Shown: in pieces, positions 7,986 through 17,498 of the stretch
Numbering within the stretch: position 1 is the first letter of the stretch
Layout: each line of letters starts with the position of its first letter
NCBI GenBank assembly: GCA_002292285.1
Contig: DBBP01000020.1
Coordinates: forward strand, 1 to 64,000
Reading direction: 5' to 3'
Length of the DNA: 64,000 nucleotides
Source: Proteobacteria bacterium UBA981
GTDB taxonomy: Bacteria > Pseudomonadota > Gammaproteobacteria > Ga0077536
Position numbers and translations under genes: made by a program
Notes under the pieces: generated by a model
What the model was told of the DNA's origin: nothing
What the model saw: only the letters and a program-made list of their open reading frames with translations
The model's database searches: none

Positions 7986-8849
7986 ATGAGCGACACAGCA
8001 AGTTATACGCTCCCGAAAGTCTGGAAACCGAGCGACGTTGGCGGCACCTGGGGGAAGATTAATCGGCCGGTCGCCGGCGCTACTCACGATAAAGAGCTTC
8101 CGGTCGGCAAGCACGACCTGCAGCTGTATTCGCTGGCGACGCCGAACGGCGTGAAGGTCACAGTGTTACTGGAAGAGTTGCTCGAGCTTGGCATCGCCGA
8201 GGCTGAATACGACGCTTACCTGATTAACATCGGTGACGGCGATCAGTTTGGCAGTGGCTTCGTCGACATTAATCCGAACTCGAAGATCCCGGCGCTGCTC
8301 GATCGCAGCACTAACCCGCCGACGCGGATCTTCGAATCGGGCGCGATCCTGGTTTACCTGGCTGAGAAATTCGGCAAGTTTCTCCCGACTGAGCCTGCGG
8401 CCCGGGCGGAATGCATGTCCTGGCTGTTCTGGCAGATGGGCAGTGCGCCGTATCTGGGCGGTGGCTTCGGACATTTCTATAGTTATGCGCCAGAGAGAAT
8501 CGAGTACTGCATCGATCGCTTCACGATGGAAGTGAAACGTCAGCTTGATGTATTGGATCAGAATCTCGCTAACCGGACATATCTGTGCGGCGACGAGTAC
8601 AACATCGCTGATATCGCGACTTACTCCTGGTACGGCAGCCTGTGCCTGAACAACATCTATGAAGCCGCTGAATTTCTTGACGTGGCGTCCTACAAAAATG
8701 TGGTGCGTTGGGCAACGGCGATTCAGTCGCGTCCGGCAGTGCTGCGCGGCCGGCGCGTGAACAAAACCTGGGGACCGGAAGAAGAGCAGGTGCGCGAACG
8801 TCACGACGCGAGTGATTTCGAGATTAAGGCTGAGACTTCGGCCGGCTAG
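7986..8849 (+). CDS. yghU: Glutathione S-transferase, YghU type (disulfide-bond oxidoreductase)
   Basis: A 287-residue cytoplasmic thiol-transferase. The N-terminal extension KVWKPSDVGGTWGKINRPV, then LPVGKHDLQLYSLATPNG, is characteristic of the YghU/Nu-class glutathione transferases, which bind two glutathiones and show disulfide-bond reductase activity. The thioredoxin-like domain (about 45-130) has the TPNGVKV motif that replaces the usual catalytic residue. The all-helical domain follows (GSAPYLGGGFGHFYSYAPER, then CGDEYNIADIATYSW). Length matches E. coli YghU (about 288 residues). It has its own upstream region, diverging from the oxidase-like operon across 225 bp, and is followed 77 bp later by a PhyH dioxygenase gene that may be cotranscribed. 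Confidence 0.92.
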   Translation: MSDTASYTLPKVWKPSDVGGTWGKINRPVAGATHDKELPVGKHDLQLYSLATPNGVKVTVLLEELLELGIAEAEYDAYLINIGDGDQFGSGFVDINPNSKIPALLDRSTNPPTRIFESGAILVYLAEKFGKFLPTEPAARAECMSWLFWQMGSAPYLGGGFGHFYSYAPERIEYCIDRFTMEVKRQLDVLDQNLANRTYLCGDEYNIADIATYSWYGSLCLNNIYEAAEFLDVASYKNVVRWATAIQSRPAVLRGRRVNKTWGPEEEQVRERHDASDFEIKAETSAG

Positions 8850-8926
8850 CGGACGACGACTATGGTGCGGTGCAGGGCCGTGCCAATGGATAGTACCAGC
8901 GGGGTGCATCCGAAAAGGAGAGGCTG

Positions 8927-9814
8927 ATGACGCCAACGGAAATTCTTTCATACGCGCCGCGCGTTCTGAGTCAGGCGCAGCGTCAGGCTTACTTCGATAC
9001 CGGCTATCTGCTGCTGCCGGAACTCATCGACAAAGCGTGGCTCGAGAAAATTCGTGCAGTGGCGGCAGAGTTCGTCGAGCAATCGCGCGCGTGTGTGAAG
9101 TCGGACGAGAAGTTTGATCTCGAACCCGGCCACACCAGCGCCGCGCCAAAATTAAGACGACTGTCATTTCCCGTTGATCACCACGAGGTCTTTCGCGAGT
9201 TTGCTTTCAACAGCGTGCTGGTCGATGTGGCGGAAGATCTATTGGGCCCCAATGTCTGTTATCACCATTCCAAGCTGAACTATAAATGGAGTCACGGCGG
9301 TGAAGAGATTAAGTGGCACCAGGATATCCAGTATTGGCCACACACGGATTTCTCACCGCTCACCATCGGCGTTTATCTTGATGATGTCGATGACGAGATG
9401 GGTCCAATGGGCATTGTGCCCGGCAGCCATCTGGGACCGTTGTATAACCTGCAGGACGAAAGCGGGCGTTGGATCGGGGCGATTCGCGACGCGGATCTCA
9501 AGCAGGTTGATCCGTCGACGGCTGATTACCTGAAGGGTCCGGCCGGATCGGTGACGGTGCACAACTGTTGCTCAGTACACGGCTCGTCGCCGAATCTGTC
9601 GCCCCGCGTACGTCCCTTGTTGCTGCAGACCTATGTCGCTGGCGATTCATTTCCGTTGCAAACGATTGGGACAAACGGGCTCGGTCGCTACGCCAATACG
9701 CTGGTGCGGGGGGCCCGACCGGACACGACCACGATAGATGGTCGCAGGGTACCGGTTGCGCCCGACTATTCGGGTGGTTATATCTCGATTATGGCTGTCC
9801 AGCAGACCGAGTAA
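8927..9814 (+). CDS. Phytanoyl-CoA dioxygenase (PhyH) family protein
   Basis: A 295-residue non-haem Fe(II)/2-oxoglutarate-dependent oxygenase-like protein. The metal-binding motif HxD is His131-Gln-Asp133 (KWHQDIQYW), and the distal histidine and 2-oxoglutarate-binding arginine fit His218 and Arg229 in an H-x4-N-x-S-x3-R arrangement. GIVPGSH in the middle is a PhyH family hallmark. The family hydroxylates phytanoyl-CoA or a wide range of small molecules and natural products, so the substrate is open. AAGGAG precedes the ATG. The gene lies between yghU and a lipoprotein gene on the same strand. Confidence 0.88.
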   Translation: MTPTEILSYAPRVLSQAQRQAYFDTGYLLLPELIDKAWLEKIRAVAAEFVEQSRACVKSDEKFDLEPGHTSAAPKLRRLSFPVDHHEVFREFAFNSVLVDVAEDLLGPNVCYHHSKLNYKWSHGGEEIKWHQDIQYWPHTDFSPLTIGVYLDDVDDEMGPMGIVPGSHLGPLYNLQDESGRWIGAIRDADLKQVDPSTADYLKGPAGSVTVHNCCSVHGSSPNLSPRVRPLLLQTYVAGDSFPLQTIGTNGLGRYANTLVRGARPDTTTIDGRRVPVAPDYSGGYISIMAVQQTE

Positions 9815-9877
9815 CTGAAATTGCTGAACCCGCCGCGACTACTCCGCGACCCTATTCATCGAACATCGGTAACTGCT

Positions 9878-10318
9878 ATGAAACTGAAAATCCTTCTCGC
9901 GCTGTCGATGTTGGTGCTGACCGGCTGCAACCCGCTGCTAATTTTCCCGGGTGGTGAGCTCGATGGCACGATCTCAACCACACCGCAGGATTGGAGCGAG
10001 GCGGCGAACATAAAAACCGTGCAGCTCGAAACTCGGCCGAACGATCCTTATTCGGTCAATATCTGGGCTATTGGCATAGGGTCGATTTTGTACGTGCACG
10101 CGGGCGAGAACCGCGCGACTTGGGTCGAGCATATGGAAGGCGATCCGAATGTGCGCATTCGCATCGGCGAGAAGCTCTACGCACTGCGCGCAACGCGCAC
10201 GACTGATCAAAGTGAATTCGACGCCTTCAGTAACGCCTACGAGAAGAAGTACGACCGACGTCCGCGCAACGAGAACGCCAAGCAGGCCTATTTGTTTCGG
10301 CTGGAGTCGAAAGGCTGA
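9878..10318 (+). CDS. Small lipoprotein of unknown function
   Basis: 146 residues. Starting at ATG 9878 gives a classic lipoprotein signal: Met-Lys-Leu-Lys, a hydrophobic core and the lipobox LTGC, with Cys17 as the lipidated residue. A longer reading from 9821 would bury this signal and is rejected. The mature part (about 130 residues) is soluble, with the pattern IGSILYVHAGENRATWVEHMEG followed by a charged C-terminal segment. I do not recognise the family. It is probably anchored in the outer membrane. The gene is 63 bp after the PhyH gene and followed by a copy of the 126-bp repeat. Confidence 0.78.
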   Translation: MKLKILLALSMLVLTGCNPLLIFPGGELDGTISTTPQDWSEAANIKTVQLETRPNDPYSVNIWAIGIGSILYVHAGENRATWVEHMEGDPNVRIRIGEKLYALRATRTTDQSEFDAFSNAYEKKYDRRPRNENAKQAYLFRLESKG

Positions 10319-10335
10319 TCCAGCCTGGCAGAGCG

Positions 10336-10462
10336 TTGAAAAACTACTGCGGCGCTCGTCTGCGGCGCCGCGTGCTCGCTTACTTCTCGCCTATCTAATG
10401 ATATGTCTCGTCATTCGCTGCGCGGCTTCTAGCCGCCGGGCATGCTCGCTACGTTTTTCAGC
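10336..10462 (-). repeat. Dispersed intergenic repeat, copy A
   Basis: Read on the minus strand, this begins GCTGAAAAACGTAGCGAG and ends GCCGCAGTAGTTTTTCAA, with near-inverted ends (TTGAAAAAC-like). The interior has AAYGACGAGAC, AGATAGG and GAGCACGCGRCGC blocks shared with the copies near 26.6 and 30.7 kb. It lies between the lipoprotein gene and the convergent methyltransferase gene and contains no credible ORF. Shared ends and conserved length (about 126 bp) suggest a small mobile or structured element such as a MITE or REP-like unit. Confidence 0.75.
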
Positions 10463-10510
10463 ACTCTGCATCGTAGGCGTTGCGGGTTCGCTACAGTCTT
10501 CAGTTGCTTC

Positions 10511-11326
10511 CTAGGTCGGTTTCGTCGCCGTAACCAGAACCGCGGGCATGGCGATTTCGAACCGCCCGTCAACGCGGAACTTTTCAACTCCGCTAATGAT
10601 TTCCGCGTGGATGGCCTTCCGCGCGGCCTCCGTCTGAGCTTCCAGCATGAGTTTTGTCCGGACCGTACCTTTGTAGATCACATCGACTGCCTCGCTCGGT
10701 TGTTGCGCACGCCAGAATACCGGGGCCGTGAGTACCTGCGGTTTGGTAAACCCCACGTTGGTCAGCGCAGACTCAGCCTCTGCCGGATCGGCGAAGCGAT
10801 AAAACGGCGGCGCGGGCGGCAAATCGATATGGAGGTCGCCGTGGCGCTGAATAGCGCCCATCAGAAAGCCGAAAAAATCCCCACCTTGCTCAGGCGCACA
10901 CCATACGGAGTAGGTATACCGTCCGCCCGGTTTCAGAACCCGGAACGCTTCTGCTATTGCGCGGTCAGGGTGCTCAAGATGTAGCAGGCCGAACGCGCAT
11001 ACCACGGCGTCAAAATGGTTATCCGGGAAGTCGAGATGTTCGGCGTCGCCCTCACGGTACGTGACGACCGGAAAGCGTGCCTGCGCGCGGGCGACCATAC
11101 TGGCAGCGAAATCGATACCGGTTACATTCGCGCCCGCATCGGCCGCTTGGGCGGCAAGATGGCCGGGGCCTGAGGCGACTTCCAGCAATGTCTGGCCGCG
11201 AAGTTCGCCGAAAGTCGCGAGTAGTGGTTCGATGGCCTGGTCCGTAACGGGCGTAATCAAATCATAGGACTCAGCACGTTCCATCCAGCCGTCGTGCTCA
11301 AGGTCTTTGAATGTCTTGTTGGTCAA
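10511..11326 (-). CDS. Class I SAM-dependent methyltransferase
   Basis: A 271-residue protein with the Rossmann-like Methyltransf_11 core. Motif I is EVASGPGHLAA (about 49-59), followed by the acidic residue in GIDFAASM that binds the SAM ribose, then GDAEHLDF and the post-motif FRVLKPGG, which is typical of UbiE-like small-molecule methyltransferases. There is no membrane segment. The acceptor is unknown. It lies 41 bp downstream of a molybdopterin oxidoreductase gene on the same strand and may share its transcript. A copy of the dispersed repeat lies just past its 3' end. Confidence 0.87.
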   Translation of the reverse strand: MTNKTFKDLEHDGWMERAESYDLITPVTDQAIEPLLATFGELRGQTLLEVASGPGHLAAQAADAGANVTGIDFAASMVARAQARFPVVTYREGDAEHLDFPDNHFDAVVCAFGLLHLEHPDRAIAEAFRVLKPGGRYTYSVWCAPEQGGDFFGFLMGAIQRHGDLHIDLPPAPPFYRFADPAEAESALTNVGFTKPQVLTAPVFWRAQQPSEAVDVIYKGTVRTKLMLEAQTEAARKAIHAEIISGVEKFRVDGRFEIAMPAVLVTATKPT

Positions 11327-11367
11327 TGTGTACTCCGTGAAGTGGATGCGGGCTCGCTGCTGAACAG

Positions 11368-13422
11368 CTAGCCGACTTTTTTGATTTCTACATGCGCGTC
11401 AAACGCGTTACTGCCAATCTGGCGGCGACTTAAACCATCCGGCGTTAGGGCATTCGCGGATTGGCCGTTCGAGGTTGACTCCCGCCACCAGTTAAAGGGC
11501 AGGTAGACAACGCCTGCGCGCGTCATATCGCTCACGCTGGCGACGACGTGCACTTCACCGTAACGGTTGAACATCGAGACCATGTCACCATCCACAATAT
11601 TGCGGGCGGCAGCGTCGCCCGGGCTGATTGCGACTGCTGGTTGATGATTTTGTGTGCCGCGATGTCGCAAGTTGACGTACTCTGAGTTGAGAAAATGGTT
11701 GGCCTTGGCCGTGACCAGATGCAGCGGCGCAGCGTGGCCGCGACCGAAGTCTTGTGCGTCTATTGGTTCGTAGGTCGGCAAGGGGTCGTGGCCTGCATCG
11801 GCATAGGTTTGCGAGAAAAACTCATACTTGCCGCTGGGTGTCGGCATGTTGCCTTCGCCAATCGGGTTGAAGTCGCCGATGTTGAGCGCCGCCCAACCGT
11901 CACGTTGCAGACTTTCGAACGTAATGCCTTCTATATAAGGATGCCCGCTCGCCAGCATCAGGCGTATACGTTCCTCGTCGCTACGGTGCAGACATGCATC
12001 GGTATAACCCATCCGCGCGGACAGACGGCGAAACACCTCAGTGTTGGCCAGTGCCTCACCTTGCGGCTCGATAGCTGGTTCATTGAGCGCGACATAACGA
12101 GTGCCCCAGGAGGGCATGAGTTCATAATGCTCGAATTGGGTCGTCGCCGGCAAAATGATGTCGGCATACTTCGCCGTATCAGTCATGAATTGTTCGTGAA
12201 CGACGGTAAACAAGTCCTCGCGCTGCATGCCTTCAATGGTGAGATTCTGATTCGCCGCCGTCACCACCGGGTTGGCGTTGTAAACCATCAGCCACGTTAT
12301 CGGTGGGTCCATGTCCGGGTCGGTCAGAGTACGGCCGAGCTGCGCGAGATGGGCGCTGCGCGCCCGCGGCGGGGCATCTCGTGGTGGCATCATCACGCCA
12401 TAATCGAACGCCGCGAAAAACATCATCAACATGAATGAGCTCAAGCCGCCGCCGCGCTGGCGAAAAGCGCCAATCAGACCGGGCAGGCACGCTACTGCGC
12501 GCACGCCGTTATGACCGTTCGAATACCTTTCCATTCCAACCAGTAAGCGAATTGCGGCTGGCGCGGTCGTCGCGTAGGCACGTGCGAGTTTTTCTATTTC
12601 GGCGGCGTCGATACCGGTGATAGCTGCCGCATACTCAGGTGGGTAGTCTTTGACGCGTTTTGCGAGGGCGTCGAATCCAAGCGTGTGCTGATCAATAAAT
12701 GCCTGGTCGTGCAGTCCGTCACGAATGATCACGTGCATCATCGCCAGCGCGAGTGCCGCGTCGCTGCCTGGGTTGAGCTGAATATGCCAGTCGGAATGTG
12801 CTGCGGTGGATGTTTTTATCGGATCGATGGACACGACGATGGCGCCGGCTTTGCGCGCTCGCGTAATTGCGCCACTCCACAGATGGACGTTCGTAGCTGC
12901 TGTATTTGTGCCCCACAGAATAATGAAGCGGCTGCGTTCGAGATCCTCGGCATCCATCTGGTCAATCGCACCGGTGACTGAGAACATGGCGTCGCAGGCG
13001 GTGGCCCCGCAAATATCGCCGAGCATTTCCGTCGCGCCGACGCGAGCAAAAAATTGCTCGCCGGCGTAGCGCTGCAGCATGCCGATGGTGCCCGCGAAAT
13101 TGTAGGGCATCACGGCCAGCGGCCCGTCTTCGGCCATCGTTTGCTTTAACCGGGCGACCATTTCATCGAGCGCCTCGTCCCAGCTGATACGCTCGAAAAG
13201 TCCCGCGCCTTTGGCGCCCGTACGCCGCAAGGGATGCAGAATGCGGTTCTCGCTGTACACGCGCTCGGGATAGCGTTTCAGCTTTGAGCACAGCGCGCCC
13301 TGAGTAAACGGGTGGGATTTGTTGCCTTCGAATTTTACCGCCCGACCTTCGTCATCGACTGTGACCTGCCAGGCGCAGGTGTCAGGACAATCGTGTGGGC
13401 AAGCACCGTGGAATGTTTTCAT
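11368..13422 (-). CDS. Molybdopterin-dependent oxidoreductase (DMSO reductase superfamily)
   Basis: A 684-residue protein. The N-terminal [4Fe-4S] ligand set is CPHDCPDTC (Cys9, Cys13, Cys17) plus a fourth Cys near 46 (GALCSKLK). The catalytic domain and a C-terminal molydopterin dinucleotide-binding domain (with NGQSANALTPD near the end) follow. No Tat signal is present, so it should act in the cytoplasm, unlike most respiratory members. Residues around GATACDAMF could include the metal ligand, but I cannot decide between Cys, Ser and none. Its length and motifs match soluble formate dehydrogenase, thiosulfate reductase or BisC-like branches. The substrate is unknown. It is the likely first gene of an operon with the methyltransferase downstream. 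Confidence 0.85.
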   Translation of the reverse strand: MKTFHGACPHDCPDTCAWQVTVDDEGRAVKFEGNKSHPFTQGALCSKLKRYPERVYSENRILHPLRRTGAKGAGLFERISWDEALDEMVARLKQTMAEDGPLAVMPYNFAGTIGMLQRYAGEQFFARVGATEMLGDICGATACDAMFSVTGAIDQMDAEDLERSRFIILWGTNTAATNVHLWSGAITRARKAGAIVVSIDPIKTSTAAHSDWHIQLNPGSDAALALAMMHVIIRDGLHDQAFIDQHTLGFDALAKRVKDYPPEYAAAITGIDAAEIEKLARAYATTAPAAIRLLVGMERYSNGHNGVRAVACLPGLIGAFRQRGGGLSSFMLMMFFAAFDYGVMMPPRDAPPRARSAHLAQLGRTLTDPDMDPPITWLMVYNANPVVTAANQNLTIEGMQREDLFTVVHEQFMTDTAKYADIILPATTQFEHYELMPSWGTRYVALNEPAIEPQGEALANTEVFRRLSARMGYTDACLHRSDEERIRLMLASGHPYIEGITFESLQRDGWAALNIGDFNPIGEGNMPTPSGKYEFFSQTYADAGHDPLPTYEPIDAQDFGRGHAAPLHLVTAKANHFLNSEYVNLRHRGTQNHQPAVAISPGDAAARNIVDGDMVSMFNRYGEVHVVASVSDMTRAGVVYLPFNWWRESTSNGQSANALTPDGLSRRQIGSNAFDAHVEIKKVG

Positions 13423-13877
13423 AAGGCGTTCCTCGGCCGTGAATGTAAGACCGTTCGAATGATGAGCATTCTAGGCGGCGGCGGGTCGCGGACCAAGGTC
13501 GTTAGGCCAGCGGTTCAGGAACATGACCTGCGCTGTCGTATGGGCCCCCGCACTGCGGTAGGGGCTGTCGGTATCTCCCGTGCCTGGCAGGCAACGCGCC
13601 GGGGGTCGTTTGGGCCGAACTAAGCCCACTAGCAGTTCGTGTTAGCGGGATGTATCGCACCGCCGGCTGTCACCACAACGAGGATAAGGGTGGCAGTGAT
13701 ATTCCGCCATCGGGTCCGCGAGGATGTCGCGAGCAACGCTGAGCTCGATCTCTTGCACTAATACTTGCGCCGTGTAGCGCGAATGAGTGGCCGGTCGGCC
13801 CGGCATCACACCGGTAGCTGGCACTCAGATTCGCAGAAATAACTGACATCGTCGGCCGAATAAAATATCTTGCCGCC
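13423..13877. other. Intergenic region with no recognised gene
   Basis: These 455 bp separate the divergent molybdopterin oxidoreductase and MMPL exporter genes, so promoters for both must lie here. Short ORFs on both strands show no family signature. One minus-strand reading (13642-13824, 60 codons, ending in a His/Cys/Arg-rich tail) looks marginally protein-like but has no ribosome binding site. I see no clear terminator, operator or repeat. Confidence 0.5.
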
Positions 13878-16373
13878 ATGAAAGCTCAGCTCCTCTCTCT
13901 TTACGAACATACCGTGCTCGGGCGCCCGCGCGCGACTCTGGCTATTCTCGCTGTGATTCTCACCGGATTTCTGAGCGGTCTGGGTCAATTCAAGATTGAT
14001 GCGTCGACGGAAGTGTTGTTCCGGGAAGGCGATGAGGACTTGCGCACGTTCATCGAAATGACGATGCGTTATTCAACGCCTGAGTTCCTGTTCATTGCTG
14101 TCGAGCCGCCCGATGATTTGGTCTCGGACAGCAATCTGCAATTGATCAGTGACTTGCGCGATGAGATATCCGATATCCCGCAGGTACTCGATGTTGTCTC
14201 GATCCTCGACATTCCGCTGCTTTACAGCATGCCGGGCGAGGCATTTGACGTCTGGTTCAATCTGCGCACCCTGCGCTTGCCGGAGATTGATCGCGATCTC
14301 GCACGTGAGGAGTTGACGACCAGTGCGCTTTACCAGGATTTCTTCGCCAGTAGCGACGGCAAGGTAACCGGCATCGCTATCGCGCTGAACCCGCATCCGG
14401 ATTTACCCAGAATGCGCACCATCCGCGATGAGCTCCTGTTCAAACGCATGACCACCGGTATTGATCCGCAGCAGGAACTCGAACTCGAGCGCATGCGTGA
14501 GCCGTTCGAGATTGCGCGTGACGAGGCCGCAGCGGAAACGCACGAAGCGATTGTTCAGATTCGCGGAGTCATTGCCAATCATCAGGGCGACGCCCGTCTG
14601 TATTTCGGCGGACTGCCCATGATTACCCACGACGTCATTTCCTATATCGGTCGCGATTTGGTGATGTTCGGTGCTGGCGTGTTCGCATTTTTGATTGTCA
14701 TGCTCACCGTCATTTTTCGCGAGGTCCGCTGGGTTGCCTTGCCGTTCGCGAGCTGTATCTATGCGAGCGTGGTGATGATTGGCTTGCTTGGTTTGCTCGG
14801 CTGGAGCGTGACCGTGGTGTCATCGAACTTCGTCGCGCTCATGTTAATCATCACCATGTCGATGAATATTCATTTGGTGGTGCGTTATCGCGAACTGTTC
14901 CGTGATCACCCGCAAGCCAGTCAATTCGAACTGGTCAGTCTGACCGTGCAGCACATGGCGCAGCCATGCTTTTTTACGGCCATCACGACCATTACTGCAT
15001 TTTCTTCGCTGGTCCTGAGTGAGATTCAACCGGTCATCGATTTTGGCTGGATGATGACCATCAGCCTGGTGGTGGTATTTGTTACCTCATTCACCCTGTT
15101 TCCGGCGTTGCTGGTTTTGACGAAAAAATCCGAACTGGCTCTCGCCGATCGCGAGCATTTCCCGCTCACTGCCATGTTGGGCCGTTTCACCGAGAAGCGC
15201 GGGGCGTTGGTGCTGATCCTCGCGGCCGCCATCGGCGCTGCCGGCATCGCCGGCACCCAGCGTCTGGAAGTTGAGCAAAGTTTCATCTCGTATTTCCACA
15301 AGGACACCGAGATCTACCAGGGGCTGAAACTCATCGATGAGTCTCTCGGTGGAACCACACCGCTCGAGATTCTATTGCGCTTCCCACAAGCAGCGGCAGA
15401 TGCGGATTTGGGCTCTATGACCGATGACCTGACCGCCATGTTTGGCGACGTCTCGACGAAATCGGAAAGTGCCGGCTATTGGTTTACCCCGGAACGTCTG
15501 GCACGCATCCGCGCTGTGCATACCTATCTTGAAGGTCTGCCAGAAATCGGCAAAGTGCTGTCGTTGGCCTCGGTTGTGCGTGTTGCTGAGCGCATCAATG
15601 AGGGCGTCGAGTTTACTGCTGATGATCTGGGTGCTTTGAACCGCGACGGGCTTGCGGGCGTGCGTAATCTGGTAATCGACCCGTACGTGTCGATGCCGAA
15701 CAACGAGGCGCGCATCTCCGTACGCATTCGCGATTCGCTGCCCGATCTGCGTCGCAAAGAGCTGATCGAGAAAATCGATCAGGATCTACGCGAGCAATTC
15801 GAACTCCGCGACGACGAGTATGAGATTACCGGCTTGCAGGTGCTCTACAGCAATTTCCTGCAGAGCTTGTTCCAGTCGCAAATCACCACCCTTGGCGTGG
15901 TGATGGCCGGCATTCTGATCATTCTTACGCTGTTGTTTCGTTCCCTATCGGTGGCAATCGTTGGCATCGTTCCGAATATATTCGCCGCGGCGACGATACT
16001 CGGTTTCATGGGCTGGATGAAGATTCCGCTCGACTTCGTGACCATCACCATCGCCGCGATCACGATTGGCATCGCAGTCGATGATTGCATCCATTACCTA
16101 TATCGCTACAAGGCAGAACTCGTGCGTCTGAAAGATCCGATCGCGACGATGCATTATTGCCACAACAACATCGCCAAGGCGGCGTTCTATACGACATTGA
16201 CGATCACCGTCGGTTTTTCGATTCTGCTGTTGTCGAACTTCATTCCGACCATCCGCTTCGGCATGCTGACCGCTGTAGCGATGACGGTCGCGTTGCTGGG
16301 CGCCCTGACGCTGATGCCGAAGCTTATTCTGATGCTGGAACCGTTCAGAGAACCGACAGAAGACGAGTACTAA
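13878..16373 (+). CDS. MMPL/RND superfamily exporter
   Basis: An 831-residue inner-membrane protein with the RND half-repeat architecture: one helix near the N-terminus, a large periplasmic loop (about 35-255), five helices, then another single helix (about 430), a second periplasmic loop, and five more helices ending near 825. The second helix block carries AITIGIAVDDCIHYLYRYK, the signature region of MMPL and hopanoid-transporter-like proteins, whose acidic residues carry protons. These proteins export lipids or hydrophobic compounds. It is longer than, and only distantly similar to, the two tandem exporters at 24.1-29.1 kb. It is convergent with the sox operon, with 25 bp between stop codons. 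Confidence 0.87.
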   Translation: MKAQLLSLYEHTVLGRPRATLAILAVILTGFLSGLGQFKIDASTEVLFREGDEDLRTFIEMTMRYSTPEFLFIAVEPPDDLVSDSNLQLISDLRDEISDIPQVLDVVSILDIPLLYSMPGEAFDVWFNLRTLRLPEIDRDLAREELTTSALYQDFFASSDGKVTGIAIALNPHPDLPRMRTIRDELLFKRMTTGIDPQQELELERMREPFEIARDEAAAETHEAIVQIRGVIANHQGDARLYFGGLPMITHDVISYIGRDLVMFGAGVFAFLIVMLTVIFREVRWVALPFASCIYASVVMIGLLGLLGWSVTVVSSNFVALMLIITMSMNIHLVVRYRELFRDHPQASQFELVSLTVQHMAQPCFFTAITTITAFSSLVLSEIQPVIDFGWMMTISLVVVFVTSFTLFPALLVLTKKSELALADREHFPLTAMLGRFTEKRGALVLILAAAIGAAGIAGTQRLEVEQSFISYFHKDTEIYQGLKLIDESLGGTTPLEILLRFPQAAADADLGSMTDDLTAMFGDVSTKSESAGYWFTPERLARIRAVHTYLEGLPEIGKVLSLASVVRVAERINEGVEFTADDLGALNRDGLAGVRNLVIDPYVSMPNNEARISVRIRDSLPDLRRKELIEKIDQDLREQFELRDDEYEITGLQVLYSNFLQSLFQSQITTLGVVMAGILIILTLLFRSLSVAIVGIVPNIFAAATILGFMGWMKIPLDFVTITIAAITIGIAVDDCIHYLYRYKAELVRLKDPIATMHYCHNNIAKAAFYTTLTITVGFSILLLSNFIPTIRFGMLTAVAMTVALLGALTLMPKLILMLEPFREPTEDEY

Positions 16374-16398
16374 CTGGCAACAGTCAAGGCGCGTCGGA

Positions 16399-17163
16399 TT
16401 ATTTCCGAATGCCCGGTGTTTCGACGGCCACGCCGTTCGCGCGCACCGTGAGGTAGAGCTCAAGATTCAGGTACGCTTCGGACCCGTAGTCGAACATTTC
16501 AGCGCGCACACCGAGCGCGCAGGCGCGCAAGCGCCGGTGCAGCGATCCAAGTCCTTGCCATTCGAGTCGATAGATGGGGAAAGCATTCGGCAGGGCGTGC
16601 GTAATTACGTCGCCCCGCAATCGCAAACCGACCCGCTCCACATGACAGTTGGCGCAGGACAAATTGAGTTGTCCGCGACGTTGATGAAACGCAGCTTCGC
16701 CGGCCGCGAAGAACTCGGCATTCGCGTCGTTCACCGTTACTTTCAGCGGCATGTGGAGGGACTGCCGGGCGACAAAAGCGCTGAGGCTGAGCAACTCGTC
16801 TGATTCGTGAGCATAAGCCAGAGCGTTTTGTCGCTGCACCCGACAGGTGTTAATGCGCCCTTCGAGATTGAGCAATTGGTTACTGCCCGGTATAACCAGC
16901 GGATAGCGTGTCGCGACGCCGCGCATGCTTACCTCGGCGTCGCCATGACAGCTCGCGCAACTGCTCGACGCTGCGGATTCAGCCGTGTTCCACAGCCGCT
17001 CACCGTCAGCTACCCACAGCATGCCAGGGTTGGCGCCAGCATCGGCTGCTTGTGCTTGCAAGCCCTGGCTGAGGAATGTTGTGCCACTCGGCAAGATTTC
17101 GGTACTTGTTGCCGCACTCGGCAGCGTGGCGATTAGTGCGAAGCAGAGTGCCCGCCAGTTCAT
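16399..17163 (-). CDS. soxA: SoxA, dihaem c-type cytochrome of the SoxAX complex
   Basis: A 254-residue periplasmic protein with a signal peptide (about 1-20). Two haem-attachment motifs are present: CASCH (69-73) and CANCH (170-174). Two further cysteines fit axial ligands, Cys107 in INTCR and Cys215 in RACALGVRAEMFDYGS; the second is the position of the catalytic haem ligand (cysteine persulfide) in known SoxA. SoxAX normally oxidises a sulfur substrate and couples it to the cysteine of SoxY. The start overlaps the soxZ stop (ATGA). It is the last gene of the operon. No soxB follows. The catalytic residues look intact, so SoxAX chemistry is plausible even in this unusual context. Confidence 0.92.
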   Translation of the reverse strand: MNWRALCFALIATLPSAATSTEILPSGTTFLSQGLQAQAADAGANPGMLWVADGERLWNTAESAASSSCASCHGDAEVSMRGVATRYPLVIPGSNQLLNLEGRINTCRVQRQNALAYAHESDELLSLSAFVARQSLHMPLKVTVNDANAEFFAAGEAAFHQRRGQLNLSCANCHVERVGLRLRGDVITHALPNAFPIYRLEWQGLGSLHRRLRACALGVRAEMFDYGSEAYLNLELYLTVRANGVAVETPGIRK

Positions 17164-17489
17164 GGCAATACCGTCAGGCTTTTACTCAGTTGCACAGTTT
17201 CGCCGCGGTCATCGGTCCAACTGAACAGCAATTCACCGCTACGGGTGGCGACAGTGTAAAACGCGATGTAGGGGTTGGACGCGACACCCTGGCTCAAGTC
17301 CACCGCAAATATCCGTTCGCCGTCGTAGTCGACCGTAAAGAGGGTCACGACATGACGCGGGATGGCTTCACCGACTGCGTCAACGCGGTAGCCGGTTTCC
17401 ATTGGATGGCGAAACAAACTTTTTATTTCGATCACGTCGGCAGCTTTCGCTGCCTTGGGCATCATGACACGTGCGATTGCGGGGCCCAT
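17160..17489 (-). CDS. soxZ: SoxZ, sulfur carrier complex subunit
   Basis: A 109-residue soluble protein without its own signal. SoxZ proteins are carried through the Tat system bound to SoxY. The sequence follows the family throughout: IEIKSLFRHPMETGYR near the N-terminus, an immunoglobulin-like fold, and FSWTDDRGET near the C-terminus. SoxZ forms the heterodimer that presents the SoxY cysteine arm. It starts 9 bp after soxY ends and overlaps soxA by 4 bp. Length is normal for the family. Confidence 0.93.
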   Translation of the reverse strand: MGPAIARVMMPKAAKAADVIEIKSLFRHPMETGYRVDAVGEAIPRHVVTLFTVDYDGERIFAVDLSQGVASNPYIAFYTVATRSGELLFSWTDDRGETVQLSKSLTVLP

Positions 17490-17498
17490 CGTCGATGC

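Noticed and set aside
13642..13824. 60-codon minus-strand frame with a His/Cys-rich end
   Set aside because: No ribosome binding site, no family resemblance, and it lies in a region with several competing chance frames.
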